A stretch of DNA of 64,000 bases from Streptomyces sp. CG1 (lineage in GTDB: Bacteria > Actinomycetota > Actinomycetes > Streptomycetales > Streptomycetaceae): NCBI RefSeq assembly GCF_041080625.1, contig NZ_CP163518.1, forward strand, positions 4,340,001 through 4,404,000, given 5' to 3'. Position numbers and translations under genes: made by a program. Numbering within the stretch: the first letter of the stretch is position 1; every line of letters starts with the position of its first letter. The notes beneath the pieces were generated by a model. That model saw only the letters and a list, made by a program, of their open reading frames with translations. It had not been told where the DNA came from and made no database searches. Of the stretch, positions 7,779 through 16,721 are shown in pieces.

Positions 7779-8549
7779 GTGACCACCACACCGACCGCCG
7801 CCCGGACCACCACCGTGGCCGCCCGCGCCACGGAGCTGTCGAAGATCTACGGGCAGGGTGAGACCCGGGTGGTCGCCCTGGACCGGGTCTCCGTCGACTT
7901 CCGGCAGGCCGAGTTCACCGCGATCATGGGCCCGTCCGGTTCGGGCAAGTCCACGCTGATGCACTGCGTGGCGGGCCTCGACACCTTCTCGTCCGGGTCG
8001 GTGCGCATCGGCGACACCGAGCTGGGCTCCCTGAAGGACAAGCAGCTGACCAAGCTGCGCCGGGACAAGATCGGCTTCATCTTCCAGGCCTTCAACCTGC
8101 TGCCGACGCTGACCGCCCGGGAGAACATCACCCTCCCGATGGACATCGCGGGCCGCAAGCCCGACAAGGCGTGGCTGGACCAGGTGATCTCGATGGTCGG
8201 CCTGTCCGACCGGCTCAGCCACCGGCCCGCGCAGCTCTCCGGCGGCCAGCAGCAGCGCGTGGCCGTCGCCCGCGCCCTGGCCTCCAAGCCGGACATCATC
8301 TTCGGCGACGAGCCGACCGGAAACCTCGACTCGCGCTCCGGCGCCGAGGTGCTCGGCTTCCTGCGCAACTCCGTGCGCGAACTGGGCCAGACCGTCGTCA
8401 TGGTGACTCACGACCCGGTTGCCGCCGCCTACGCGGACCGCGTGGTCTTCCTCGCGGACGGCCGGATCGTCGACGAGATCCACGGCCCGACGGCCGACTC
8501 CGTCCTCGACCTGATGAAGCAGTTCGACGCGAAGGGCCGTACCAGCTGA
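7779..8549 (+). CDS. ABC transporter ATP-binding protein (MacB/LolD type)
   Basis: This 256-residue ATPase energises the permease encoded next to it. Walker A GPSGSGKST, Q-loop FIFQAFNLLP, signature LSGGQQQR, Walker B IIFGDEPT and H-loop MVTHD are intact. GTG 7779 is preceded by AGGAG at 7765-7769; the in-frame ATG at 7731 is not. The stop overlaps the permease ATG by one base (TGATG), so the two are translationally coupled. It is very similar to the ATPase at 37999-38838, including whole phrases such as LPMDIAGRKPDKAWL. The substrate is unknown; relatives move lipoproteins, peptides or drugs. Confidence 0.93.
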   Translation: MTTTPTAARTTTVAARATELSKIYGQGETRVVALDRVSVDFRQAEFTAIMGPSGSGKSTLMHCVAGLDTFSSGSVRIGDTELGSLKDKQLTKLRRDKIGFIFQAFNLLPTLTARENITLPMDIAGRKPDKAWLDQVISMVGLSDRLSHRPAQLSGGQQQRVAVARALASKPDIIFGDEPTGNLDSRSGAEVLGFLRNSVRELGQTVVMVTHDPVAAAYADRVVFLADGRIVDEIHGPTADSVLDLMKQFDAKGRTS

Positions 8550-11077
8550 TGTTCCGCACCGCCCTGCGCAACGTCCTCGCGCACAAGGCCCGGCTCCTGA
8601 TGACCGTGCTCGCCGTCATGCTCGGCGTGGCCTTCGTCTCCGGGACGCTGGTCTTCACCAACACCATCTCCGACGCCTACCAGAAGAGCTCCGCCAAGGG
8701 CTTCGACCAGGTCGACGTCGCCGTACGGTCCAAGTACCAGGACTCCAGGGGCGACAAGGTCGGCAAGACGCCGGATCTGACCCAGGCCATGCTGGACAAG
8801 GCCGCGAAGGTCCCCGGCGCCGCCTCCGCGACCGGTGTCGTCAGCGGCTTCACCGCCGTCGCCGACAAGGACGGGAAGCTGCTCGGCGGCGACTGGCAGT
8901 CCGCCGGCGGCAACTACTGGGGCACCAAGGACGCCCGCTACCCGCTGGTCAGCGGCCACGCCCCGCACGGCAGGGACGAGGTGCTGCTCGACTCCAAGAC
9001 CGCGAAGCGGGCCGGCTACGAGGTCGGCGACACCGTGCGGCTCTCCGTCGACGGCCCGGTCCTCACCCCGACCATCAGCGGCATCTTCACCACCGACGAC
9101 GGCAATGTCGCCGCGGGCGGCAGCCTCGCCCTGTTCGACACGCCGACCGCGCAGAAGCTGTTCGGCAAGCAGGGCGGCTACGACGAGATAGACGTCAAGG
9201 CCGCGGCCGGCACCAGCCAGTCCACGCTGAAGTCCGCACTGGACTCGGCGCTGCCCTCGCACCTGGTGGAGACCACCACCGGCAAGCAGCTCGCCGACGA
9301 CCAGGCGAAGCAGATCGCCGACTCGATGAGCGGCCTGAAGCAGTCCCTGCTGGTGTTCGCCGGTATCGCGCTGTTCGTCGGCACGTTCATCATCGCCAAC
9401 ACCTTCACCATGCTGGTCGCCCAGCGCACCCGGGAACTGGCCCTGCTGCGCGCGGTCGGCGCCTCCCGCCGTCAGGTCACCCGCTCGGTGCTCATCGAGG
9501 CGTTCGCGGTCGGTACGGTCGCCGGTGTGACCGGCCTGGCCACCGGTATCGGCATCGGCGCGGGCCTGCGCTCCCTGCTGGGCTCCTTCGGTGCGAGCGT
9601 GCCCGACGGGCCGCTGGTGATCAGCCCCGGCACCGTGGTGTCCGCCCTCGCGGTCGGCATCCTCATCACCATGCTGGCCGCCTGGCTGCCCGGCCGCCGC
9701 GCCGCGAAGATCCCGCCGGTGGCGGCGATGAGCAGTGTGCACGCCAAGGCCACCACCAAGTCGCTGGTGCTGCGCAACACGCTCGGCTCGCTGTTCGCGG
9801 CGGCCGGCGTCGCGACGGTCGTCGGGGCCACGACGATGGACGCCGACTCCGCCCAGGGCCCGATGGGCCTCGGCGCGGTCCTGCTCATCATCGGCGTGTT
9901 CATCCTGACCCCGCTGCTGTCCCGGCCGCTGATCGCGGCCGCCGCCCCGGTGCTGCGCGTCTTCGGTGTCTCGGGCAAGCTGGCCCGCCAGAACTCGGTG
10001 CGCAACCCGCGCCGTACGGCGGCCACCGCCTCGGCGCTGATGATCGGCCTGACCCTGATCACCGGCATGACCGTGATGGCGGGCAGCCTGCAGACCGCGA
10101 TCGACAAGATGGCCTCCTCGGCGATCCGCGCGGACTACGTCGTCTCGATGGCCAACCGCTCCCCGCTCTCCCCGGACGTGGCGCAGAAGGTCGCCGCCAC
10201 CGCCGGCGTCACCGCCAGCAGCCCGCTGCGCAACGCCGAGTCCCGTATCGACGGCAAGACCGAGTTCCTCACCGGTGTGAACGGCTCGGCCATCGGGAGG
10301 CTGACGGACCTGAAGGTGGACGAGGGCACCTTCAAGGTGGGCGGCTCACAGGTCGTCGTCGACAAGGACCGGGCCAAGGAGTACGGCTGGACCCCCGGTT
10401 CGCACTTCACGGCGCACTTCGAGGACGGCAAGGCACGGACACTGACGGTCGCGGGTGTCTACGAGGGCAACGACATGATCCGCGGGATCATGCTCGACAA
10501 CGAGGTCCTCACCCCGCATCTGAAGAACCCGGCCGACATGCAGGTCATGGTCAAGACGGCGGACGGTGCCTCCGACGCGGCCAAGGACAAGCTCGTCAAG
10601 GCCCTCGGCGCCAACCCGGCGATCAAGATCCAGGACAAGCAGGACATCTCCAACAGCATCGCGCAGATCTTCACGACGATGCTCAACATGCTCTACGGCC
10701 TGCTCGGCATGGCGGTGATCGTCGCGATCCTCGGTGTCATCAACACCCTGGCCATGTCGGTCTTCGAGCGCTCCCAGGAGATCGGCATGCTCCGCGCGAT
10801 CGGCCTGGACCGCAAGGCGGTCAAGCGGATGGTCCGTCTGGAGTCCCTGGTGATCTCCCTGTTCGGCGGGGTGCTCGGCATCGGGCTGGGCGTGTTCTTC
10901 GGCTGGGCGGCCGGACAGCTGCTGGGCACGAAGATGCCGACGTACGAACTGGTCCTGCCCTGGGGCCGGATGGCGATCTTCCTGCTGCTGGCGGGCGGGG
11001 TCGGCGTCCTGGCCGCCCTGTGGCCGGCCCGGCGCGCGGCGAAGCTGAACATGCTGGCGGCGATCAAGGCCGAGTAG
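8549..11077 (+). CDS. ABC transporter permease, double FtsX/MacB-type
   Basis: This 842-residue permease partners the upstream ATPase. The architecture is TM1 (~17-40), an extracytoplasmic MacB-like domain (~45-260), a helix block with the FtsX phrase QRTRELALLRAVGASRRQ, then a second copy starting RNPRRTAATASALMIGL (~480). A second external domain (~515-700) and a final block with FERSQEIGMLRAIGLDR follow. About ten helices are expected. The tandem arrangement is typical of large actinobacterial FtsX-like permeases, which are often mechanotransmission systems rather than true transporters. The start overlaps the ATPase stop. Confidence 0.92.
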   Translation: MFRTALRNVLAHKARLLMTVLAVMLGVAFVSGTLVFTNTISDAYQKSSAKGFDQVDVAVRSKYQDSRGDKVGKTPDLTQAMLDKAAKVPGAASATGVVSGFTAVADKDGKLLGGDWQSAGGNYWGTKDARYPLVSGHAPHGRDEVLLDSKTAKRAGYEVGDTVRLSVDGPVLTPTISGIFTTDDGNVAAGGSLALFDTPTAQKLFGKQGGYDEIDVKAAAGTSQSTLKSALDSALPSHLVETTTGKQLADDQAKQIADSMSGLKQSLLVFAGIALFVGTFIIANTFTMLVAQRTRELALLRAVGASRRQVTRSVLIEAFAVGTVAGVTGLATGIGIGAGLRSLLGSFGASVPDGPLVISPGTVVSALAVGILITMLAAWLPGRRAAKIPPVAAMSSVHAKATTKSLVLRNTLGSLFAAAGVATVVGATTMDADSAQGPMGLGAVLLIIGVFILTPLLSRPLIAAAAPVLRVFGVSGKLARQNSVRNPRRTAATASALMIGLTLITGMTVMAGSLQTAIDKMASSAIRADYVVSMANRSPLSPDVAQKVAATAGVTASSPLRNAESRIDGKTEFLTGVNGSAIGRLTDLKVDEGTFKVGGSQVVVDKDRAKEYGWTPGSHFTAHFEDGKARTLTVAGVYEGNDMIRGIMLDNEVLTPHLKNPADMQVMVKTADGASDAAKDKLVKALGANPAIKIQDKQDISNSIAQIFTTMLNMLYGLLGMAVIVAILGVINTLAMSVFERSQEIGMLRAIGLDRKAVKRMVRLESLVISLFGGVLGIGLGVFFGWAAGQLLGTKMPTYELVLPWGRMAIFLLLAGGVGVLAALWPARRAAKLNMLAAIKAE

Positions 11078-11089
11078 CCGTACGGCATG

Positions 11090-11126
11090 GGCAAAGGGGG
11101 CCTCGCGGTGGCGGGGCCCCCTTTGC
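11090..11126. terminator. Bidirectional hairpin terminator
   Basis: ggcaaagggggcc (11090-11102) pairs with ggccccctttgcc (ending 11126), between convergent genes. Confidence 0.85.
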
Positions 11127-11137
11127 CGTACCTGCTG

Positions 11138-12439
11138 TCAGGTGTTCCAGGTACGGGTGCGCAACGGCAGCCCGGAGGTGCCGGACTCGGGAGTGCGGAC
11201 GGCCAGGACCTGGTTGACGCCGATCCGGTTGCTTTCGAAGGCGAGCGCGGAGGCGGCCATGTACAGCCGCCACACCCGGGCGCGGCCGGGGCTGGTGAGG
11301 CGGACGGCGCGGTCCCAGTCCGCCTCCAGGTTGACGACCCACTGGCGCAGGGTGCGGGCGTAGTGCTCCCGGATGGCCTCCACGTCCCGTACCTCGAACC
11401 CGGCGTGCTCCAGCTGGGTGACGGTGGTGCCGATGGGCGCGAGTTCGCCGTCGGGGAAGACATACGCGTCGATGAACGGGTCGACCTCGTACGCCGTCTC
11501 GTCCCGCTGCGGGCGGCGGGCGATCTGGTGGTTGAGCAGCCGCCCGCCGGGCCTCAACTGGCCGTACAGCTGACGGGCGTACTCCAGATAGCGTTCGGCG
11601 CCGACGTGTTCGGCCATGCCGATGGAGGAGATCGCGTCGAACGGGCCGTCCCTGACGTCCCGGTAGTCCCGGACCCGGATCTCCACCCGGTCGGTCAGCC
11701 CCTCGTCGGCGACGCGCTTACGGGCGTACGCCGCCTGCTCCTGCGAGAGCGTGACCCCGACGACGCTCACGCCGTGCTCACGGGCCGCGTGGATGGCCAT
11801 CGAGCCCCAGCCGCAGCCGACGTCCAGCAGCCGCTGACCTGGCGTCAGTCCGAGCTTGGCGCAGATGAGTTCGAGCTTGTCGCGCTGGGCGGTCTCCAGC
11901 GTCGCGTCATTTTCGGCGGCCTCCCAGTATGCGCAGGAGTAGACCATCGACGGGCCGAGGACCAGCTCGTAGAAGTCGTTGCCGACGTCGTAGTGGTGGC
12001 TGATGGCCTGCCGGTCGGTGTGCCGGGTGTGCAGATGCCGGCGCGGCCTGCGCACCTCCTCGCGCGGCGGTGCGGGCGGGATCGGCGGCCCCGCCAGCTT
12101 CAGCAACTCGCGTACGGCGGCCCGTACGACGGGGTCGCGCAGGCTCTCGACGAGTCCGCGGGCGTCGTCCCCGCGCTCCCACACCAGTCCCGCCATGGCG
12201 TCCAGGGCGGAGTACAGATCACCCTCGACGTCCAGATCGCCCGAGACCCAGGCGCGGACGAGGCCCAGCTCGCCCGGTTTGAACAACATGCGGCGCAGGG
12301 CGCGGCGGTTGCGTACGACGAGCGCCGGCGCGTCCGGCGGCCCGGCCTGTGATCCATCCCAGGCCCGCAGTCGGACCGGGAGCGGAGCTCCCAGCACCTG
12401 CTCGGCAAGACTCCTCAGCCGCGACGCGGCGTCGGCCAT
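11138..12439 (-). CDS. cfa: Cyclopropane-fatty-acyl-phospholipid synthase
   Basis: This 433-residue SAM-dependent enzyme should methylenate double bonds of unsaturated acyl chains in membrane phospholipids. After an N-terminal domain (~1-130) comes the SAM-binding core (HHYDVGNDFYELVLGPSMVYSCAYWE, then LLDVGCGWGSMAIHAA, then GMAEHVG), all hallmarks of the CFA/mycolate cyclopropane synthase family. ATG 12439 follows GGAGGTG by 6 nt. It is monocistronic, convergent with the ABC permease. The long, basic N-terminal segment distinguishes it from short mycobacterial CmaA types. Confidence 0.92.
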   Translation of the reverse strand: MADAASRLRSLAEQVLGAPLPVRLRAWDGSQAGPPDAPALVVRNRRALRRMLFKPGELGLVRAWVSGDLDVEGDLYSALDAMAGLVWERGDDARGLVESLRDPVVRAAVRELLKLAGPPIPPAPPREEVRRPRRHLHTRHTDRQAISHHYDVGNDFYELVLGPSMVYSCAYWEAAENDATLETAQRDKLELICAKLGLTPGQRLLDVGCGWGSMAIHAAREHGVSVVGVTLSQEQAAYARKRVADEGLTDRVEIRVRDYRDVRDGPFDAISSIGMAEHVGAERYLEYARQLYGQLRPGGRLLNHQIARRPQRDETAYEVDPFIDAYVFPDGELAPIGTTVTQLEHAGFEVRDVEAIREHYARTLRQWVVNLEADWDRAVRLTSPGRARVWRLYMAASALAFESNRIGVNQVLAVRTPESGTSGLPLRTRTWNT

Positions 12440-12683
12440 GGCGCACACCTCCAAGACGACGATCCCGGATGCCGGTAATCACGTAAACACCGTCGGCTTC
12501 CATGCGCAGTCCCGCAATGGAGTTACAACTGGGCAAAATAGCTGCATGCGCCACGTAGATGGCGGGCGCGAGAGTGTGCGCGACGCCCCGCCATCGGTCA
12601 AGTCCCGACTTGCAGGGACATGACGCACATCGGGAGCCGGGCCGTAATGGATGACGTACCCGACTTCCCCTTCTCTTCATCGG

Positions 12684-13346
12684 ATGTGCATGGTCATGAT
12701 TCGTCCCTCCAAGTTCCAGCGCCTCGCCCTGCTCGCCGCCTCGACGACGGTGATCACCGGAGGCGCGCTGGCGCACGGCTCCGCATTCGCCGCCGAAGCG
12801 GGCCCGCGGACCGCACAGGTCAGCGCCACCAGCCATCTCGACGCCACCACCCAGTGGCGGCAGATCACCGACAGCAGCGGGATCACCGTCCGGCTGCCCG
12901 GTGAGCCCCAGGTACAGAAGGACAACAAGGACGGAATCATCAGCCGTGACTATGCGGTGAGGACGGGATACGGGGTCATGGGCTTCGCGGTCTTCGAGGC
13001 ACCCGGGACGGACCCGTCCGCCCCGTGGGACCTCAGCGGAGGCATCAAGGACGCGGTGGACGGCTACAACACCACCGATACCCACGCCCATCTGCGCAGC
13101 ACCGGCGACCATGAGGGCACCACGAAGACCGGCGACCACTTCGTGGAGGCGAAACTCGCCGGCGCCGACGGCCGGGTGGGGCACATCCGCATCGTCGACC
13201 ACGGCCGGCAGGCGCTCATGATCATGACCGTCGGCACCGGCGAGCAGCAGCACGCCGTCGACCAGGACTACCAGCAGGTGCTCGACAGCATCCACGGCCC
13301 GGACCACGCCGCCCCGACGCCCGTGGGACCCGCCACGTCCACCTGA
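12684..13346 (+). CDS. Secreted protein, unknown function
   Basis: The product has a Sec-type signal peptide (basic RPSKFQR, hydrophobic core, AFAAEA cleavage region), followed by about 180 residues with no recognisable catalytic motif. The body (WRQITDSSGITVRLPGEPQVQ..., later VEAKLAGADGRVGHIRIVDHGRQALMIMTVGTG) looks like a small beta-rich domain related to the lipoproteins and PknH-like sensor folds of actinobacteria. The start is uncertain: in-frame ATGs lie at 12651, 12684, 12690 and 12696 and none has a strong ribosome site. It is divergent from cfa. Confidence 0.75.
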   Translation: MCMVMIRPSKFQRLALLAASTTVITGGALAHGSAFAAEAGPRTAQVSATSHLDATTQWRQITDSSGITVRLPGEPQVQKDNKDGIISRDYAVRTGYGVMGFAVFEAPGTDPSAPWDLSGGIKDAVDGYNTTDTHAHLRSTGDHEGTTKTGDHFVEAKLAGADGRVGHIRIVDHGRQALMIMTVGTGEQQHAVDQDYQQVLDSIHGPDHAAPTPVGPATST

Positions 13347-13371
13347 CCGGAAGGGAAAGAGCCGGAACACG

Positions 13372-13420
13372 CCGAAGGACCTCCCGCACCACGGATGGCG
13401 GGAGGTCCTTCGGGGTGTTT
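13372..13420. terminator. Hairpin terminator between convergent genes
   Basis: ccgaaggacctcccgc (13372-13387) pairs perfectly with gcgggaggtccttcgg (13398-13413), a 16-bp stem with a 10-nt loop, then GGGGTGTTT. Confidence 0.88.
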
Positions 13421-13434
13421 CAGCGACCGGAAGG

Positions 13435-14817
13435 TCAGGAGGCCTTGGCCTTCGCCTCGGTCTTGCTCGCGGCAGCGACCGGCGCCGGCTTGGCCGCCTC
13501 GTAGAACTCCTCGCGCGGGTTCTCCATCGCGCCGAGGGAGACGACCTCGCGCTTGAGGAACATGCCGAGCGTCCAGTCGGCGAAGACGCGGATCTTGCGG
13601 TTCCAGGTCGGCATCGCCATGCCGTGGTAGCCACGGTGCATGTACCAGGCGAGGCGGCCCTTGAGCTTGATCTTCATCTTGCCCATGACGATCATCGCCA
13701 CGCCCTTGTGCAGGCCGAGACCGGCGACCGCGCCCTTGTTGGCGTGCTCGTAGTCCTTCTGAGGAAAGCCCCGCATACCGGAGACCACGTTGTCGCCGAG
13801 GATGCGCGCCTGACGCAGCGCGTGCTGGGCGTTCGGCGGGCACCAGGCGTTCTCGTTGCCCGCCTTGCGGCCGACGAGGTCCGGGACCTGGGCGTTGTCA
13901 CCGGCGGCCCAGATGTAGTCCGTGCCCTTGACCTGGAGGGTCGGCTCGCAGTCGACGTGGCCGCGCGGGCCGAGCGGCAGACCGAAGCGGGACAGGGCCG
14001 GGTTCGGCTTGACGCCGGCGGTCCACACGATGGTGTTGGAGTCGACCTCGAGGCCGTTCTTCAGCACGACGTGGCCGTCGACGCACGAGTCCATGGAGGT
14101 GGAGAGGTAGATCTCCACACCGCGGCCCTCGAGGTGCTCCTTGCCGTACTGGCCGAGCTTGGGGCCGACCTCGGGGAGGATCTTGTCGGCGGCGTCGACG
14201 AGGACGAAGCGCATGTCCTCACGGGACACGTTCTTGTAGTACTTGGCCGCGTCCCGGGCCATGTCCTCGACCTCACCGATGGTCTCCGCACCCGCGAAGC
14301 CACCGCCGATGAAGACGAAGGTGAGCGCCTTGCGGCGGATCTCCTCGTCGTTCGTGGAGTCGGCCTTGTCCAGCTGCTCGAGGACGTGGTTGCGCAGGCC
14401 GATGGACTCCTCGATGCCCTTCATACCGATGCCCTGCTCGGCGAGGCCGGGGATCGGGAAGGTGCGGGAGACCGCGCCCATCGCGATGACGAGGTAGTCG
14501 AAAGGCAGCTCGTACGCCTCGCCCACCAGCGGGGCGATCGTGGCGACCTTGCGGTCCTGGTCGATGGTGGTGACCCGGCCGGTGAGGACCTCCGCCTTCG
14601 GCAGCACGCGTCGCAGCGGGACGACGACATGGCGAGGGGAGATGTTGCCGGCGGCGGCTTCGGGGAGGAAGGGCTGGTAGGTCATGTACGACCGGGGGTC
14701 GACGACCGTGACGGTCGCCTCGCCGTAGCGCATCTTCTTGAGGATGCGCCGAGCTGCGTACAGGCCTACGTACCCACCGCCTACTACGAGGATCCTGGGA
14801 CGCTCCGTGGTGCTCAT
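13435..14817 (-). CDS. ndh: Type II NADH dehydrogenase (NDH-2)
   Basis: This 460-residue single-subunit flavoenzyme oxidises NADH and reduces menaquinone without pumping protons. Two dinucleotide folds are visible: the FAD site ILVVGGGYVGLYAA at the N-terminus and the NADH site FVFIGGGFAGAETIGE. AAGDNAQVPD near residue 310 closes the FAD site. The C-terminal ~90 residues (GRLAWYMHRGYHG, FADWTLGMFLKREVVSL) form the membrane-associating part. The Ala/Lys-rich tail is variable. ATG 14817 lacks a strong ribosome site. A Rex-like operator 320 bp upstream suggests redox control by the NADH/NAD ratio. Confidence 0.92.
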   Translation of the reverse strand: MSTTERPRILVVGGGYVGLYAARRILKKMRYGEATVTVVDPRSYMTYQPFLPEAAAGNISPRHVVVPLRRVLPKAEVLTGRVTTIDQDRKVATIAPLVGEAYELPFDYLVIAMGAVSRTFPIPGLAEQGIGMKGIEESIGLRNHVLEQLDKADSTNDEEIRRKALTFVFIGGGFAGAETIGEVEDMARDAAKYYKNVSREDMRFVLVDAADKILPEVGPKLGQYGKEHLEGRGVEIYLSTSMDSCVDGHVVLKNGLEVDSNTIVWTAGVKPNPALSRFGLPLGPRGHVDCEPTLQVKGTDYIWAAGDNAQVPDLVGRKAGNENAWCPPNAQHALRQARILGDNVVSGMRGFPQKDYEHANKGAVAGLGLHKGVAMIVMGKMKIKLKGRLAWYMHRGYHGMAMPTWNRKIRVFADWTLGMFLKREVVSLGAMENPREEFYEAAKPAPVAAASKTEAKAKAS

Positions 14818-15399
14818 GCCATCGAGTATCCACCCGCCCCCGGGGGGTCGCTCGTGCGCCCCTTCACAAGGTCCGGTAGGGCCTGTGCTACACTCCGCGA
14901 CTCGCGTGACACAGATCATGACCGGCCAGGGGAACCGCGGCACCCTTTGGGCCGTTGTCAATGCCGCGTGAGCTGCCTCTCTCGGTGGCGAGCGAGGGCG
15001 TGAGCCGCCCGAAACACGGTCGCCGGCACGCGATCCGCAGGTGTCGTACGACCTCCATCTGAACATGTTCAAAGGCCTCTTCGCCCCCCGGAAGGGCCAA
15101 CAGACGGCCTTCCGTACGCCGGCCGGGCCGAAATCCTTGTGAAGAACTTCACGAAGTTTTCCGACGCCACGTCACCGCGAGGCCTCGAAGGGCCCCGAAG
15201 AGCCCCTGGGGAGCCGCTGGGGAGCCGCTCAAACGTTATCCGACCTGCTCAACCAGCGGCTACCCGCAAGTAACAAATGAGAGCCGGGCAACAGCCTGCA
15301 GCCGGGGAAACCACCCGGACGGATCGTTACATGCAGCCCTGTTCACCCGTCAGCCGCATACCGCGCGATATCGGATATAAGCGCCCATAGCGTGCCTGC
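14818..15399. other. Long intergenic region (582 bp) upstream of ndh
   Basis: No convincing gene is seen. The region holds a Rex-like site (15137-15155) that would place the ndh promoter about 300 bp upstream of the start codon, implying a long 5' leader. A repeated gagccgctggggagccgct motif lies near 15210-15229. AT-richer sequence just before 15400 (gatatcggatataagcg) may hold the promoter of the small secreted peptide gene. I see no known riboswitch in the leader. Confidence 0.55.
15137..15155. promoter_or_regulatory. Rex-type operator (ROP-like palindrome)
   Basis: TTGTGAAGAACTTCACGAA matches the known actinobacterial Rex operator pattern TTGTGAANNNNTTCACAA except for one base in the right arm. 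Rex represses respiratory genes when NADH is low, and ndh is a logical target. The site is 320 bp upstream of the ndh start codon and 245 bp from the small peptide gene on the other strand. Confidence 0.7.
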
Positions 15400-15627
15400 A
15401 TGAGCACTTCACAGACGGCCTCCAAGAAGGCCCTTTCGCGAATATGCGCGGTCAGCGCGGTCCTGGGCATCGCTCTTGCGACGGGGACGGCTACGGCCGC
15501 ATCCGCCGTGGCGGTCACGCCTGCCCCCCACCACCACACCACCCACGCGGCCGCCCCCGCCGGCGGCCATGATGACGACGACGACGGCAACAACGGGTGC
15601 ATCGCCCTCATCGCCCTTCTCTGCTGA
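15400..15627 (+). CDS. Small secreted His/Asp-rich peptide
   Basis: This 75-residue product has a classical signal peptide (N-terminal KKALSR, hydrophobic Ala/Leu/Val core, cleavage near ASAVA). The mature part is only ~40 residues: a His cluster (HHHTTH), a GGHDDDDDG run, and a hydrophobic C-terminal tail with two cysteines (NGCIALIALLC). The His and Asp clusters could bind metal. The tail might insert in membranes or form a disulfide. It does not match any peptide family I know. There is no clear ribosome site, but the codon bias is consistent with coding. Confidence 0.6.
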   Translation: MSTSQTASKKALSRICAVSAVLGIALATGTATAASAVAVTPAPHHHTTHAAAPAGGHDDDDDGNNGCIALIALLC

Positions 15628-15659
15628 CTGACGGCCGGCCCGGCTCGGGCTCAGGCGAC

Positions 15660-15692
15660 GGCCCCGGTCCCTGCCCATGAGGAACCGGGGCC
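15660..15692. terminator. Hairpin terminator between convergent genes
   Basis: ggccccggtcc (15660-15670) pairs with ggaaccggggcc (15681-15692) with one mismatch. Confidence 0.7.
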
Positions 15693-15710
15693 GCTCCACG
15701 TCATCACAGG

Positions 15711-16682
15711 TCAGCGGCCGCCCTTGCCCGCCTCCGCCTCTTCCGCCACCTTGAAGGCGATGCCGTCGAGGATGTCGTGCTCGCTCACCACGACCTCCTC
15801 CGCGCCGATCCGCTCCATGATCGCGAGCAGGACGAGGGCGCCCGCGCCGATGACGTCGACCCGGCCGGGGTGCATGGACGGGATCGCGGCGCGCTCGGCG
15901 TGCGTGGAGCGCAGCAGCCACTCGGTGATCTCGCGGACGCGGTCGTGGGAGATGCGCGAGTGGTGAATGCGCGCGGAGTCGTACTCGGGCAGCTCCTGGG
16001 CGATCGCCGAGACAGTGGTGACGGACCCTGCGAGCCCCACCAGCGTGTGCGCCTCGCGCAGCGGCACCGTCTGCTCGGCGAGGTCCAGGGCGGCCTCGAT
16101 GTCGGCCCTTGTCGCGGCGATCTGCTCCGCGGTGGGCGGGTCGGAGACCTTGCCGTCCCGCACCAGGTGACGTTCCGTCATCCGCACACAGCCGACGTCC
16201 ACCGACCGTGCCGCCCGGACGTGCTCCTCGCCCACGACGAACTCGGTGGAGCCGCCGCCGATGTCCACGACGAGATACGGCTTGGTGAGGTCCTCCCGCC
16301 CCGCCAGCTCCTTGGTCGCTCCGGTGAAGGAGAACTCGGCCTCCTGGTCACCGGTGATGACCTCCGGCTCGACCCCGAGGATGTCCAGCACGCCCCGCAC
16401 GAAGTCGTCCCGGTTCGAGGCATCGCGGGAGGCGGAGGTGGCCACGAAGCGGAGGCGCTCGGCGCCGTGCTCCTTGATGATCTCCGCGTACTCACGGCAG
16501 GCGGCGAAGGTCCGCTCCAGCGCCTCCGGAGCGAGCCGGCCGGTACGGTCGACGCCCTGGCCGAGCCGCACGATCGTCATCCGGCGGTCCAGGTCGACGA
16601 GTTCACCGGTCTCGGGGTGCACATCGGCGACGAGCAACCGGATGGAGTTGGTACCGCAGTCGATGGCGGCGACGCGGGTCAT
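15711..16682 (-). CDS. ppx: Ppx/GppA-family exopolyphosphatase
   Basis: This 323-residue member of the ASKHA phosphotransferase fold hydrolyses terminal phosphates from polyphosphate and/or pppGpp. The phosphate-1 loop AAIDCGTNSIRLLVAD, the SASRDASN stretch and the second loop LVVDIGGGSTEFV are clear. The short, single-core form lacks the C-terminal HD domain of E. coli Ppx, as usual for actinobacterial homologues. ATG 16682 is used; a TTG six bases upstream is possible. It is the last gene of the eno-ftsB-DUF501-ppx run, 39 bp after DUF501. Confidence 0.9.
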   Translation of the reverse strand: MTRVAAIDCGTNSIRLLVADVHPETGELVDLDRRMTIVRLGQGVDRTGRLAPEALERTFAACREYAEIIKEHGAERLRFVATSASRDASNRDDFVRGVLDILGVEPEVITGDQEAEFSFTGATKELAGREDLTKPYLVVDIGGGSTEFVVGEEHVRAARSVDVGCVRMTERHLVRDGKVSDPPTAEQIAATRADIEAALDLAEQTVPLREAHTLVGLAGSVTTVSAIAQELPEYDSARIHHSRISHDRVREITEWLLRSTHAERAAIPSMHPGRVDVIGAGALVLLAIMERIGAEEVVVSEHDILDGIAFKVAEEAEAGKGGR

Positions 16683-16721
16683 GGACAAGCCCTTCTTCTC
16701 TCTGCTACTCGCCGGCGGCGT

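Noticed and set aside
14918..14971. A 17-codon plus-strand frame (MTGQGNRGTL...) in the ndh upstream region
   Set aside because: No ribosome site or recognisable leader-peptide pattern; too short to support.
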